Below are positions 40,994 through 47,848 of a stretch of 64,000 bases of DNA, one piece after another. The notes beneath the pieces were generated by a model that did no database searches, was not told the origin of the DNA, and worked only from the letters and a program-made list of their open reading frames with translations. Made by a program: the position numbers and the translations under genes. Source of the stretch: JAJISG01 sp964347325. GTDB lineage: Archaea > Thermoplasmatota > Thermoplasmata > RBG-16-68-12 > JAJISG01. The DNA is taken from NCBI GenBank assembly GCA_964347325.1, contig CAYFYA010000002.1, positions 1-64,000 on the forward strand. The letters are read 5' to 3'. Each line of letters starts with the position of its first letter. Within the stretch, counting starts at the first letter, position 1.

Positions 40994-41410
40994 GTGGCTG
41001 AAGAAGAGAACAAGGGAGTTGTACGTAGCTTTGTAGAATCCTACAACGCAGGGGACCGCGAGGCCGCTCATGAGCTGCTGAGTCCGGACTGTATCATCCT
41101 CGACTGGACTGGCAAGCAGCGCAAGAGAGAGGAGTTCATACAGGAGATGGAGAGCTTTGTGAAAGCGTTCCCAGACTTCCACCTTGACATCGAGGACATG
41201 ATCGCTCAGGATGACAAGGTGGTAGTACGGCTCACAGAAAGTGGAACCATGACTGGAAACTTCATGGGGATGGAGCCAACTGGGAAGAAGTATACGCAAC
41301 CTGCCATCGAAATCCACCGTATCGTTGACGGCAAGGTCACGAATCTATGGACAGTTCGGGATATTGCGACTGCCATGTCTCAAATTGGCATGATGCCTCA
41401 GCTAGAATAG
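40994..41410 (+). CDS. SnoaL-like (NTF2-fold) protein
   Basis: A 138-residue protein of the SnoaL/ester-cyclase-like branch of the NTF2 superfamily, a cone-shaped fold with a ligand pocket. Typical segments are VVRSFVESYNAGDREAAHEL, FVKAFPDFHLDIEDMIAQDD, KVVVRLTESGTMTGNFMGME and EIHRIVDGKVTNLWTVRD. Members include polyketide cyclases, but most are unassigned and this one has no biosynthetic neighbours. The start is GTG 40994. Its upstream region holds the four-unit TACGAAAA repeat. The following SRPBCC protein, 24 bp away, is another small ligand-pocket fold and may be in the same transcript. Confidence 0.85.
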   Translation: MAEEENKGVVRSFVESYNAGDREAAHELLSPDCIILDWTGKQRKREEFIQEMESFVKAFPDFHLDIEDMIAQDDKVVVRLTESGTMTGNFMGMEPTGKKYTQPAIEIHRIVDGKVTNLWTVRDIATAMSQIGMMPQLE

Positions 41411-41434
41411 ACCGAACGTGTGAGGTGGGTTCCA

Positions 41435-41857
41435 ATGGTATACGTGCACGAAGAAAGTGTCTTCGACGCTTCAATCGAGAAGATTTGGAGGTTTCTCATG
41501 GAGGGCGGGGAGAGACCCAAACATGAGACGATTCTCAGTGAGACAGTCCTCGAAGAGGAGGGGAATAAAATGAAGCTTCGGGTCGAGACGATGGGGCCAA
41601 AGGGCACGAAAGAGGAGCAGATCTGGCAGTTATGGATGAATCCGCCCTTCGGCTGGCAGATGGAGGTCCTTGAAGGTTCGACGAAGGGAAGCAAGAACTC
41701 GGTTGTCTACGTGCCCATGGGTGACAAGACGAGGGTCATCGTGGCGGGGGACTTCCACGTCGAGGGCTTGGATGACGCCGAGATCGTCGAGGCCACAGGA
41801 GACTTCTTCGTGAGGATGTTCGACGAGGAAAACGTGAACCTGAAGGCGTTCAGTTGA
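41435..41857 (+). CDS. SRPBCC (START/Bet v1-like) domain protein
   Basis: A 140-residue helix-grip fold protein. It opens with the family pattern VYVHEESVFDASIEKIWRFL, where the first strand and helices flank a hydrophobic pocket. It continues through anti-parallel strands (KMKLRVETMGPKG, NSVVYVPMGDKTRVIVAGDF) to a long C-terminal helix (EATGDFFVRMFDEENVN). ATG 41435 has GAGGTG about 8 bp upstream. The fold binds lipids or other hydrophobic ligands, but no specific family is recognised. It sits 24 bp after the SnoaL-like gene, so the two probably act together. Confidence 0.75.
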   Translation: MVYVHEESVFDASIEKIWRFLMEGGERPKHETILSETVLEEEGNKMKLRVETMGPKGTKEEQIWQLWMNPPFGWQMEVLEGSTKGSKNSVVYVPMGDKTRVIVAGDFHVEGLDDAEIVEATGDFFVRMFDEENVNLKAFS

Positions 41858-42049
41858 GTGGGAGGGTTGGAGCATGCCGCGGGCGGTAGCGCGAGCTGTC
41901 TACCCTTGAACTGGCATTTTGGACCAGAGCGAATGGTTGTCAACACACGCAATTGAGCAGGGCGGGCAACCCATTGCCAATTCGTGGGGTGGAGTCGCGC
42001 AAACAAAGTCTAATACTGCGGGAACTCATCTTCGCGTGAGACAGACATC

Positions 42050-42493
42050 GTGGGTCGTGAGGGAGGGTCCATTGCCGACCGAAACCTGGATGTGAACGCC
42101 GAGGCTTTATCGACCTCTTCCTCAATCGGAGGGGTGTTTTCAGCTCTGACTTTTGCAGCCCTGGTAGTCTATATCGCGTTTACAGAGAGGACGTTCTTTC
42201 AGAATGCCGTCATCATCAGTCTCACTCTGACTACTGTCCTATTCATCCTTGCTTCGATCCAATATTCGATAGCCCTCGACCGCCTCGCAGCCGGCCTCGA
42301 TGAGCGTCCCGCGGTCCGAGTAGCAGAGCGAATGATTCCGATCGCTTTCACCCTGTTCTTTGTGAGTCTGGGATTGATTGCGTTCAACCTTGACCTCGTT
42401 CTGGGCGTGGTTGTTGCTGTGTTGATCACGGCTATCGTTGTTGTTTGGGTTCGTGCCGCCCTTAAGCTATGGGTGTGGTCCTGTGATGTCTGA
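42050..42493 (+). CDS. Four-span membrane protein
   Basis: A 147-residue hydrophobic protein starting at GTG 42050, with a polar N-terminal tail of about 25 residues and then four predicted spans: IGGVFSALTFAALVVYIAF, NAVIISLTLTTVLFILAS, IPIAFTLFFVSLGLIAFN and LDLVLGVVVAVLITAIVVVW. A conserved-looking charged loop (LDRLAAGLDERPAVRVAERM) joins spans 2 and 3. No family is recognised. A TATA-like TCTAATACT lies about 40 bp upstream. Its neighbours (SRPBCC protein, tRNA-Thr on the other strand) give no clue to function. Confidence 0.65.
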   Translation: MGREGGSIADRNLDVNAEALSTSSSIGGVFSALTFAALVVYIAFTERTFFQNAVIISLTLTTVLFILASIQYSIALDRLAAGLDERPAVRVAERMIPIAFTLFFVSLGLIAFNLDLVLGVVVAVLITAIVVVWVRAALKLWVWSCDV

Positions 42494-42534
42494 TCGTGGC
42501 CGGTGCAGGCCTGGTCGTGACTCTCATCTTTGAG

Positions 42535-42620
42535 AGCCGCCGAAGGGATTCGAACCCTTGACCTACGGTTATCCCGCCAGGTTACAAGACCGTCGCTCTG
42601 GCCAGCTGAGCTACGGCGGC
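42535..42620 (-). tRNA. tRNA-Thr (UGU) with a 12-nt intron
   Basis: Minus-strand tRNA gene of 86 nt that becomes a 74-nt cloverleaf after removal of 12 nt at the canonical position 37/38. The acceptor GCCGCCG pairs with CGGCGGC, the D-stem is GCTC/GAGC, the anticodon stem ACGGT/ACCGT surrounds CTTGTAA (anticodon TGT) and the T-arm is AAGGG-TTCGAAT-CCCTT. The extra 12 nt cannot be a long variable arm because the anticodon stem closes only when they are removed. CCA is not encoded. The TATA box is at 42645-42650. Confidence 0.93.
42571..42582 (-). other. 12-nt intron of tRNA-Thr
   Basis: The intron reads ACCTGGCGGGAT on the minus strand. A 4-bp central helix forms between exon CTTG (positions 32-35) and intron CGGG (two G-U pairs). 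It lies between the 3-nt bulges TAA and ATA, with both cuts after the second bulge base. The intron loop is only 5 nt, so this is a minimal bulge-helix-bulge (BHB)-type intron. Confidence 0.8.
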
Positions 42621-42644
42621 TCGGCCGGAGTAGGTGGAGCTCGG

Positions 42645-42650
42645 TATAAA
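42645..42650 (-). promoter_or_regulatory. TATA box of tRNA-Thr
   Basis: CTTTATACC on the minus strand, 25-30 bp upstream of the mature tRNA 5' end. A strong match to the archaeal TATA element. Confidence 0.75.
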
Positions 42651-42786
42651 GGGTTATCAGAGCCTGCAGTCCAGGACACTTCTCGCCGCACTGTTCCAGC
42701 GCCCAGCCTCACGCTCTGAGCGCAGTAAAAGGAGGCGATCCTCACCTGAGAGCCCTTAAATACATTCGGGCCAATGCAATGACTGG

Positions 42787-43179
42787 ATGTCCACGGGCTC
42801 CATGCTTCAGCCCTACGAACTTGTAGTGAAGAAGATTCTCCCGACCCTCCGGGCCCGTCTGGCGCAGTCGCTGATTGAGGACTACGGCCTGAAGCAGGTT
42901 GACGTCGCAGGCAGGCTGGGCCTTACTCAGGCGGCAGTTAGCCACTACCACACCCATAACCGGGGGTCGGATGAGGCGGTCCTCGAGATGTTCCCGGAGA
43001 TCGATGACTTCGTGCGAGAGCTGTCCAAGGACATCGTGGACGGCCTGCCGAGGCCGCAGCAGGTGGCCCGCCTGAACAACATCTGCTGGCAGCTCATGTA
43101 TACGGAGAGGTTTTGCAGCTACCATCGCAAGATTGCTGACCTCGAGGACTGTAGAGTGTGTTACGAGCCCGTAGCCTAG
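42787..43179 (+). CDS. Archaeal HTH regulator with C-terminal cysteine cluster (COG2522-like)
   Basis: A 130-residue predicted transcription factor. Residues 28-60 form a helix-turn-helix (EDYGLKQVDVAGRLGLTQAA then VSHYHTHNRG). Residues 95-126 carry four cysteines at 100, 110, 122 and 125 within NNICWQLMYTERFCSYHR and DLEDCRVC, a pattern conserved in this archaeal family that probably binds a metal or Fe-S cluster. ATG 42787 is about 30 bp after TTAAATACATT, a good TATA box; ATG 42802 (MLQPYELVV) is the usual family start and remains possible. It is probably a redox- or metal-responsive regulator, targets unknown. Confidence 0.88.
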   Translation: MSTGSMLQPYELVVKKILPTLRARLAQSLIEDYGLKQVDVAGRLGLTQAAVSHYHTHNRGSDEAVLEMFPEIDDFVRELSKDIVDGLPRPQQVARLNNICWQLMYTERFCSYHRKIADLEDCRVCYEPVA

Positions 43180-43245
43180 TAAAATCTGGGTTCCGGGACT
43201 CAGGAGGTGATGCTGCGATAGCCGAAGGTAGGGATCGTCTTTGCC

Positions 43246-43515
43246 TTGCCCAAGTCCGCCAGGGTGGTAGCGGAAGCCTTGGAAGGGGGACCCAGCACCG
43301 CCCGGGAGATACGGGCGAGGACGCGGTTGCCAAACCGAACCATTCGCTTCGCGATGGCACGGCTGACGAATGCCGGAATCGTGACTGCTAGGAGGAGCCT
43401 CAGAGACGCTCGCCGGAAGGTCTTCTTCCTCGTTGTACCGCGGGAAGACCGAGGCCCTATGCGGTCCCCCAGTTCACCCAGTAGATCTGAGAGTAGCCGT
43501 CGTCGTAGAGCTTGA
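43246..43515 (+). CDS. Winged-helix DNA-binding protein, start uncertain
   Basis: An 89-residue frame whose first 65 residues read as a MarR-like winged helix: PKSARVVAEALEGGPSTARE (helix 1-2), RARTRLPNRTIRFAMARLTN (recognition helix) and GIVTARRSLRDARRKVFFLV (wing). TTG 43246 is the only conventional start after an in-frame TAG at 43219. Upstream of that TAG the same frame begins ATG CTG CGA at 43210, about 27 bp after a TATA-like GTAAAATC. The gene may therefore be pseudogenised near its start, misread, or truly start at TTG. The last 58 bp overlap the convergent glycosyltransferase gene. Confidence 0.6.
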   Translation: MPKSARVVAEALEGGPSTAREIRARTRLPNRTIRFAMARLTNAGIVTARRSLRDARRKVFFLVVPREDRGPMRSPSSPSRSESSRRRRA

Positions 43516-45124
43516 GGTAGTTCCCTCCGACGAACTTTTCCCGGGCTTCCTGGGAGATGGGGAGGGCGGGATCCCATGGAAGGATCGTGGCTCCCTTCAC
43601 CATGTCCGCATCCAGGAGGACGTAGTCGATGCGTCCTGGGCCTCCGGGGAGGTTCTGCACCCACTCCATTTCAGGTCGCGCCTGATCGAACGTCGGTGCG
43701 TGGAGGGGAAGGGAGACAACATCCCATGTGGCCCTGACGCCAGCGAATCCGAAGAGGACAGAGGACGCCCTGTGGTCGGAGGCCGTTATCCCCCCGACGC
43801 GCTGAGAAGCCCATTGGACGGCGTCCATCGCTTCCGGTCTGACGCCCTCGAAGTGGTTGCCCAAGGCCTCCCTCGGTGGAAGGGCCGTCACGGCGGCCAG
43901 GACTAGCAGTGCCGATATGAGAGCAACGAAGCCAACCCGCCATGGACGTCTTACATTGAACACCGAGATTGCACCGACTCCGACGAATATGGCAATGGCG
44001 ATGGACACGTACTCCAGGTGCCGGTAAGGGATGAGAAAGGTCGGGGCGAAGACGCCTCCGATGGCCCAGGAGATCGCCAGCGCTAGGAAGGTCGCCGTAA
44101 CGACTCCACCACCGGGCATGAAGTCGAAGTACCTCCGGCCGGCCCCACCCAGCATGAAGATGGCGACAACGGGGGCCGCGAACAGGAGTAGCTCCGGCGT
44201 CACGTTCAGAGTTGTGCCAGGAGTGGAGACGAAGACTAGGCCGACCAGTATCGGGAAGCTGAGCCCCAGGGCAACGAGGTACAGCTTCCATCCAGTCTGA
44301 GGGGCCGGGAAGGAGGGCCTGTACCTCCATGAGTACCGCCTGCGGAGGAGGGCAAGGGGGTAGACGGCGAGGGGCAAAGCCAGCAGGAGGATGGCCGTGA
44401 CCCACCAGGGAATGCGTTCAAAGCCCATGTACTCTCTGAAGCTCTCGGTCAAGAGGGTCCAGTGTGCCAGGTTGGCGGCCATGAGAAAGGCCAGGTAGCC
44501 CGTCTCCCTCTTTACCGAAGCAAAGGGAGCACCGGTGAGGACAACCCTGAGGAAGACTATCATGAAAGTCACGATCGTGAGGAAGTAGCCGGACAGGTGA
44601 TGTGTGAATACGAGGGCCAGGGAGAGGGGGACCAGGAGAAGGAGGGCCCGAGAGCTTGCCCTCAGGCGGAGGACCAGGAGGAGGGAGGAGACGAGGAGGA
44701 GGTCTCCAAGAGCTCCTGGAATGGGATGCGACGTGGTGTATACGTGGGGCATGGCTACGGCGACGACTCCAGCCGCGATGAGGGCCGGTCCGTCTTTGCC
44801 GGTAACCTCCCGAGTCAACAGGAACACGGGGATGACCACGAGGCCCGCTAGGATGGGGACCACCAGGACGGCAGCCATCTGGAGGTCAACTCCCGCCCAG
44901 GAGGTGGCGGAAACCAACACGTTGAGGCCTGGAAACTCAGGGTAGGTCAGCCCCCATCCGAGATACAGATCGGGGAGGGGTGATCCCATGGCCAGGGTCC
45001 TGGTAACGCCGAAGTACTCGCCGAAATCGGCTCCCCAGTAGAGATACTGCGTGACGGGCACGAGCCTCAGGTATACGGAAAAGAGCGTAACCGAGAGCAG
45101 GGCAAAGAGGGTGGACCGCCGCAC
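43457..45124 (-). CDS. Multi-span membrane protein of GT-C glycosyltransferase type
   Basis: A 555-residue integral membrane protein with about 12 spans and a C-terminal soluble domain (about residues 430-555). An acidic motif in the first extracytoplasmic loop (YWGADFGEYFG) fits the modified DxD/ExD metal site of GT-C enzymes that use lipid-linked sugar donors. The C-terminal part (ASDHRASSVLFGFAGVRATW, then PGRIDYVLLDADMVKG) is like the periplasmic-side domain of archaeal dolichol-sugar transferases. It starts at leaderless GTG 45124, with TTTATTAG about 26 bp upstream. It is divergent from a GT4 glycosyltransferase, suggesting a surface-glycan function. Exact reaction unknown. Confidence 0.75.
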   Translation of the reverse strand: MRRSTLFALLSVTLFSVYLRLVPVTQYLYWGADFGEYFGVTRTLAMGSPLPDLYLGWGLTYPEFPGLNVLVSATSWAGVDLQMAAVLVVPILAGLVVIPVFLLTREVTGKDGPALIAAGVVAVAMPHVYTTSHPIPGALGDLLLVSSLLLVLRLRASSRALLLLVPLSLALVFTHHLSGYFLTIVTFMIVFLRVVLTGAPFASVKRETGYLAFLMAANLAHWTLLTESFREYMGFERIPWWVTAILLLALPLAVYPLALLRRRYSWRYRPSFPAPQTGWKLYLVALGLSFPILVGLVFVSTPGTTLNVTPELLLFAAPVVAIFMLGGAGRRYFDFMPGGGVVTATFLALAISWAIGGVFAPTFLIPYRHLEYVSIAIAIFVGVGAISVFNVRRPWRVGFVALISALLVLAAVTALPPREALGNHFEGVRPEAMDAVQWASQRVGGITASDHRASSVLFGFAGVRATWDVVSLPLHAPTFDQARPEMEWVQNLPGGPGRIDYVLLDADMVKGATILPWDPALPISQEAREKFVGGNYLKLYDDGYSQIYWVNWGTA

Positions 45125-45219
45125 GAGCCCCCATCTGAGGTGTGGCTAATAAAGGGCCCGGGGCGTAGATACCGTCGAGTTCCGGAAACGTATAAGGAGA
45201 GAGACCCGCTCCCTGAGGC

Positions 45220-46302
45220 GTGCGGCTGGCCGTCTTGCACGATTACCTGGACAAGATTGGTGGTGGAGAGAGGCTCGCGCTGCTGCTGGCAAAACGCCTC
45301 GACGCCGACTTCTACACCACCAACCTGAAGCCCGAGGCCGTGATGAAGATGGCCTCCCATCAAGCCCGCCTTCACGATCTGGGCAGTCTCATTCCAGTAC
45401 CTCTCGTCAAGCAGGTGCAGGCCTCATATCGATTCTACACGTGTCGCGTCGGGGACTACGACGCCTATATCTTCAGCGGTAACTGGGCGCATTACGCCTC
45501 TCGGCGACACCACCCAAGCATCTTCTACTGCCATACCCCCGTCCGCGCCTTCTACGATCAGAGGGATGCCATGGTCGGTCGCCTTCCATGGTGGCAGCGT
45601 CCCGCCTTCCGAGCGTGGACCGCATGTCATGCCCGCTTCGACGGCTCCTCCGTCCGCCGAGTCTCGCGGATCGTGGCAAATAGCGACAACGTCCGTCGAA
45701 GAGTTGAGCGGTACTACGGGAGGGAGGCCGCAGTGGTTCATCCTCCCCTCATGACCCGGGGTCTCCGCTACAAGGAGGTGGGAGACTTTTGGCTCAGCAT
45801 CAACCGGCTATACCCCGAGAAGCGCATCGACCTTCAGCTGGAGATCTTCAGGCGGCTACCTTCAGAGAGGCTTGTGATAGTCGGGGAGTGGACGGAGGGG
45901 GACCACAGCGGCCGATACGTGAGAGGTCTGAGGCCGCCAGCAAACGTCGAGCTGGTCGGCCAGCTAGACGAGGAGTCTCTGGTGGACCTCTACTCTCGCT
46001 GTCGTGGCTTGATTGCCACGGCGATGGACGAGGACTTTGGCCTTACACCGGTAGAGGCAATGGCAGCCGGGAAAGCGGTCCTCGCCACGCGAGAGGGCGG
46101 ATACCTGGAGAGCGTCGTCGACGGCGAGACGGGCTGGCTCCTCCCCGCAGAGGCGGGAGCCTTTGTGGAGAAGATCAACACGTTGGATGAGGACACGCTT
46201 GTGGCCATGAGGTCGGCGTGTGAGGCCAGAGCGCTCCTCTTCGGAGAGGACCGGTTCATCGGCCGCATGCGCGCCATCCTGGAAGAGGTAGCATCCTCGT
46301 GA
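45220..46302 (+). CDS. GT4 family glycosyltransferase
   Basis: A 360-residue GT-B fold retaining glycosyltransferase using a nucleotide-sugar donor, probably acting at the cytoplasmic face of the membrane. The N-terminal Rossmann domain starts RLAVLHDYLDKIGGGERLAL. The C-terminal donor-binding domain has YPEKRIDLQLEIFRRLP and the conserved E-x7-E segment DEDFGLTPVEAMAAGKAVLA, followed by EGGYLESVVDGETGWL. It starts at leaderless GTG 45220, about 30 bp after ACGTATAAGG. The divergent GT-C-like gene makes a shared role in cell-surface glycan or N-glycan assembly likely; the sugar is unknown. Confidence 0.9.
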   Translation: MRLAVLHDYLDKIGGGERLALLLAKRLDADFYTTNLKPEAVMKMASHQARLHDLGSLIPVPLVKQVQASYRFYTCRVGDYDAYIFSGNWAHYASRRHHPSIFYCHTPVRAFYDQRDAMVGRLPWWQRPAFRAWTACHARFDGSSVRRVSRIVANSDNVRRRVERYYGREAAVVHPPLMTRGLRYKEVGDFWLSINRLYPEKRIDLQLEIFRRLPSERLVIVGEWTEGDHSGRYVRGLRPPANVELVGQLDEESLVDLYSRCRGLIATAMDEDFGLTPVEAMAAGKAVLATREGGYLESVVDGETGWLLPAEAGAFVEKINTLDEDTLVAMRSACEARALLFGEDRFIGRMRAILEEVASS

Positions 46303-46350
46303 GGCTCCTCGCCGCCTTGGGTTGACAAAGGTGCCCAGGTGGCGATTGGG

Positions 46351-47484
46351 CTATTCAGTGGTTGCCGGTCCCTCAGTGACGGATTCCACGATCGTCATAG
46401 CCCTGTCGATCATCTCGAGGGAGGCCGCGTAAGAGAAGCGAAGGTGTCCCTCCCCCCTGTCACCGAAGGCGGAGCCGGGACTGCAGACAACGCCGGCCTT
46501 GAGGAGGCTCAGTGCGAACTCCTCCGATCCCACCGGGTAGTCGAAGGAGGGGAAGGCATAGAAGGCACCTCCAGGGAGGAGACAGTGGAAACCGGCTAGG
46601 GAGTTCAGCCTCCTCACAATGAACTCCCTACGACGGCGGAACTCCTCCAACATCTCCTTCAGGTACTCCTCGGCGCCATCGATGCCCGTCAGGACCGCGT
46701 ATTGGGCGGGGGTGGGAGGACAGGCCACCATGTAGTAGTGGACCTTCGCCATGGTCTTGATGAACTCCCTTTTCGTGATCAGGTAGCCCAGTCTCCAGCC
46801 CGTCATGGAGAAAACCTTGGAGAAGGAGTTCACGTAGACCACGTCTTCCGTACGCCCCAGGAAGGACTCGTGGTCCCCCTCATAGACGATTCGATCGTAT
46901 ACCTCGTCGGCTATCAGGAGTAGGTCGTTGGCCTCCGCAAAGGCGGCCAAGGCGTCAACCTCCTTCCTCCTCATCACGCTCCCCGTAGGGTTGGAGGGGG
47001 TGTTGACGATGATGGCCTTAGTCTTGGGAGTGACCATGGACTCAAGCTCCTCGAGCACGGGAAGGAAGCCGTTCTTCTCCAGCACAGAGTAGTAGACGGG
47101 AACGCCTCCGGCAAGGCGGATGTGGGGTGCGAAGAGGACGAAGCCGGGATCAGGCGTCAGCACCTCGTCTCCAGGGTCGACGAAGACCTGCATGGTCATC
47201 GCCAGGGCCTCCGTGGCTCCTACCGTTATGAGTACGTTCTCGGCGGTCACGTCCGCCTGGGAGGAGTGAGTCTCGGCCAGGGCTTCGCGCAGCTCCGGCA
47301 GTCCTCCCGTGGGTCCGTACTTGTTGTAGCCCAGATCCAGGGCCTTCTTCATGGCGTCGAGAATCGTGGCGGGCGGCTGAAAGTCAGGTTCGCCCAGGCC
47401 GAGATTTATCGTGTCGGAGCCAGCCAGGTCGAACATCTTCCGGATCCCCGACATTCTAAGGTGGCGGGCCCTCTCGGCGAACAC
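46351..47484 (-). CDS. Class I/II pyridoxal-phosphate aminotransferase
   Basis: A 377-residue fold-type I aminotransferase, probably for aspartate or another amino acid. Lys223 in NSFSKVFSMTGWRLGY forms the internal aldimine, Asn162 lies in NTPSNPTGS, Asp193 in IADEVYDRI and the arginine of the phosphate cup is in TGWRLGY. The glycine-rich GLGEPDF opening is typical of archaeal AspC/AAT-like proteins. The long open frame starts at 47628, but family alignment (AERARHLRMSGIRKMF) and a TTAATG box about 29 bp upstream indicate leaderless GTG 47484. Substrate range cannot be read from the sequence. Confidence 0.93.
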   Translation of the reverse strand: MFAERARHLRMSGIRKMFDLAGSDTINLGLGEPDFQPPATILDAMKKALDLGYNKYGPTGGLPELREALAETHSSQADVTAENVLITVGATEALAMTMQVFVDPGDEVLTPDPGFVLFAPHIRLAGGVPVYYSVLEKNGFLPVLEELESMVTPKTKAIIVNTPSNPTGSVMRRKEVDALAAFAEANDLLLIADEVYDRIVYEGDHESFLGRTEDVVYVNSFSKVFSMTGWRLGYLITKREFIKTMAKVHYYMVACPPTPAQYAVLTGIDGAEEYLKEMLEEFRRRREFIVRRLNSLAGFHCLLPGGAFYAFPSFDYPVGSEEFALSLLKAGVVCSPGSAFGDRGEGHLRFSYAASLEMIDRAMTIVESVTEGPATTE

Positions 47485-47581
47485 GATGGATAGAAACCAC
47501 CTCCCGGCATTAACTCTTCGAGACAGGGCTTGACAGGGTGTCCTACAGCTTTTTGTACGTGAAGGAGTTGGCATCCCTCGC

Positions 47582-47848
47582 ATGGCCGATAGGTGCCCGC
47601 GCTGTCGTTTCCGACTCGACGACTCCAAGTCACTGGCTTGTCCTAACTGCGGTTACTCCCTCCGCTGGCCTGCGGTGGGCAAGGTCGGGGTCCTCCTTAC
47701 AATCGTCGGCTTCCTCGCGTTACTCGCTCCCATCTTCATCGAGGATCTGTGGATCGAAGCCGTCGCTGGCGGCATCGGGGCCATCGCTATAGGTTTGGCG
47801 GCTGTATTGGCTGCCAGTTGGATGATTGGGAGGGCGCGCGGGGCCTAG
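47582..47848 (+). CDS. Zinc-ribbon membrane protein
   Basis: An 88-residue protein with an N-terminal zinc ribbon (Cys5, 8, 20 and 23; RCPRCRFRLDD, ACPNCGYSLR) and two transmembrane helices (about residues 35-52 and 59-82). A TATA-like CTTTTTGTACG lies about 30 bp before ATG 47582. Small zinc-ribbon membrane proteins are common in archaea and mostly uncharacterised; no specific family is claimed. The stop codon is shared, as CTAG, with the end of the PolD large-subunit gene. Confidence 0.7.
   Translation: MADRCPRCRFRLDDSKSLACPNCGYSLRWPAVGKVGVLLTIVGFLALLAPIFIEDLWIEAVAGGIGAIAIGLAAVLAASWMIGRARGA

Noticed and set aside
40827..41036. 69-codon frame across the TACGAAAA repeats
   Set aside because: Consists of intergenic sequence and the repeat itself, with no promoter spacing or domain; the SnoaL-like gene starts inside it in another frame.
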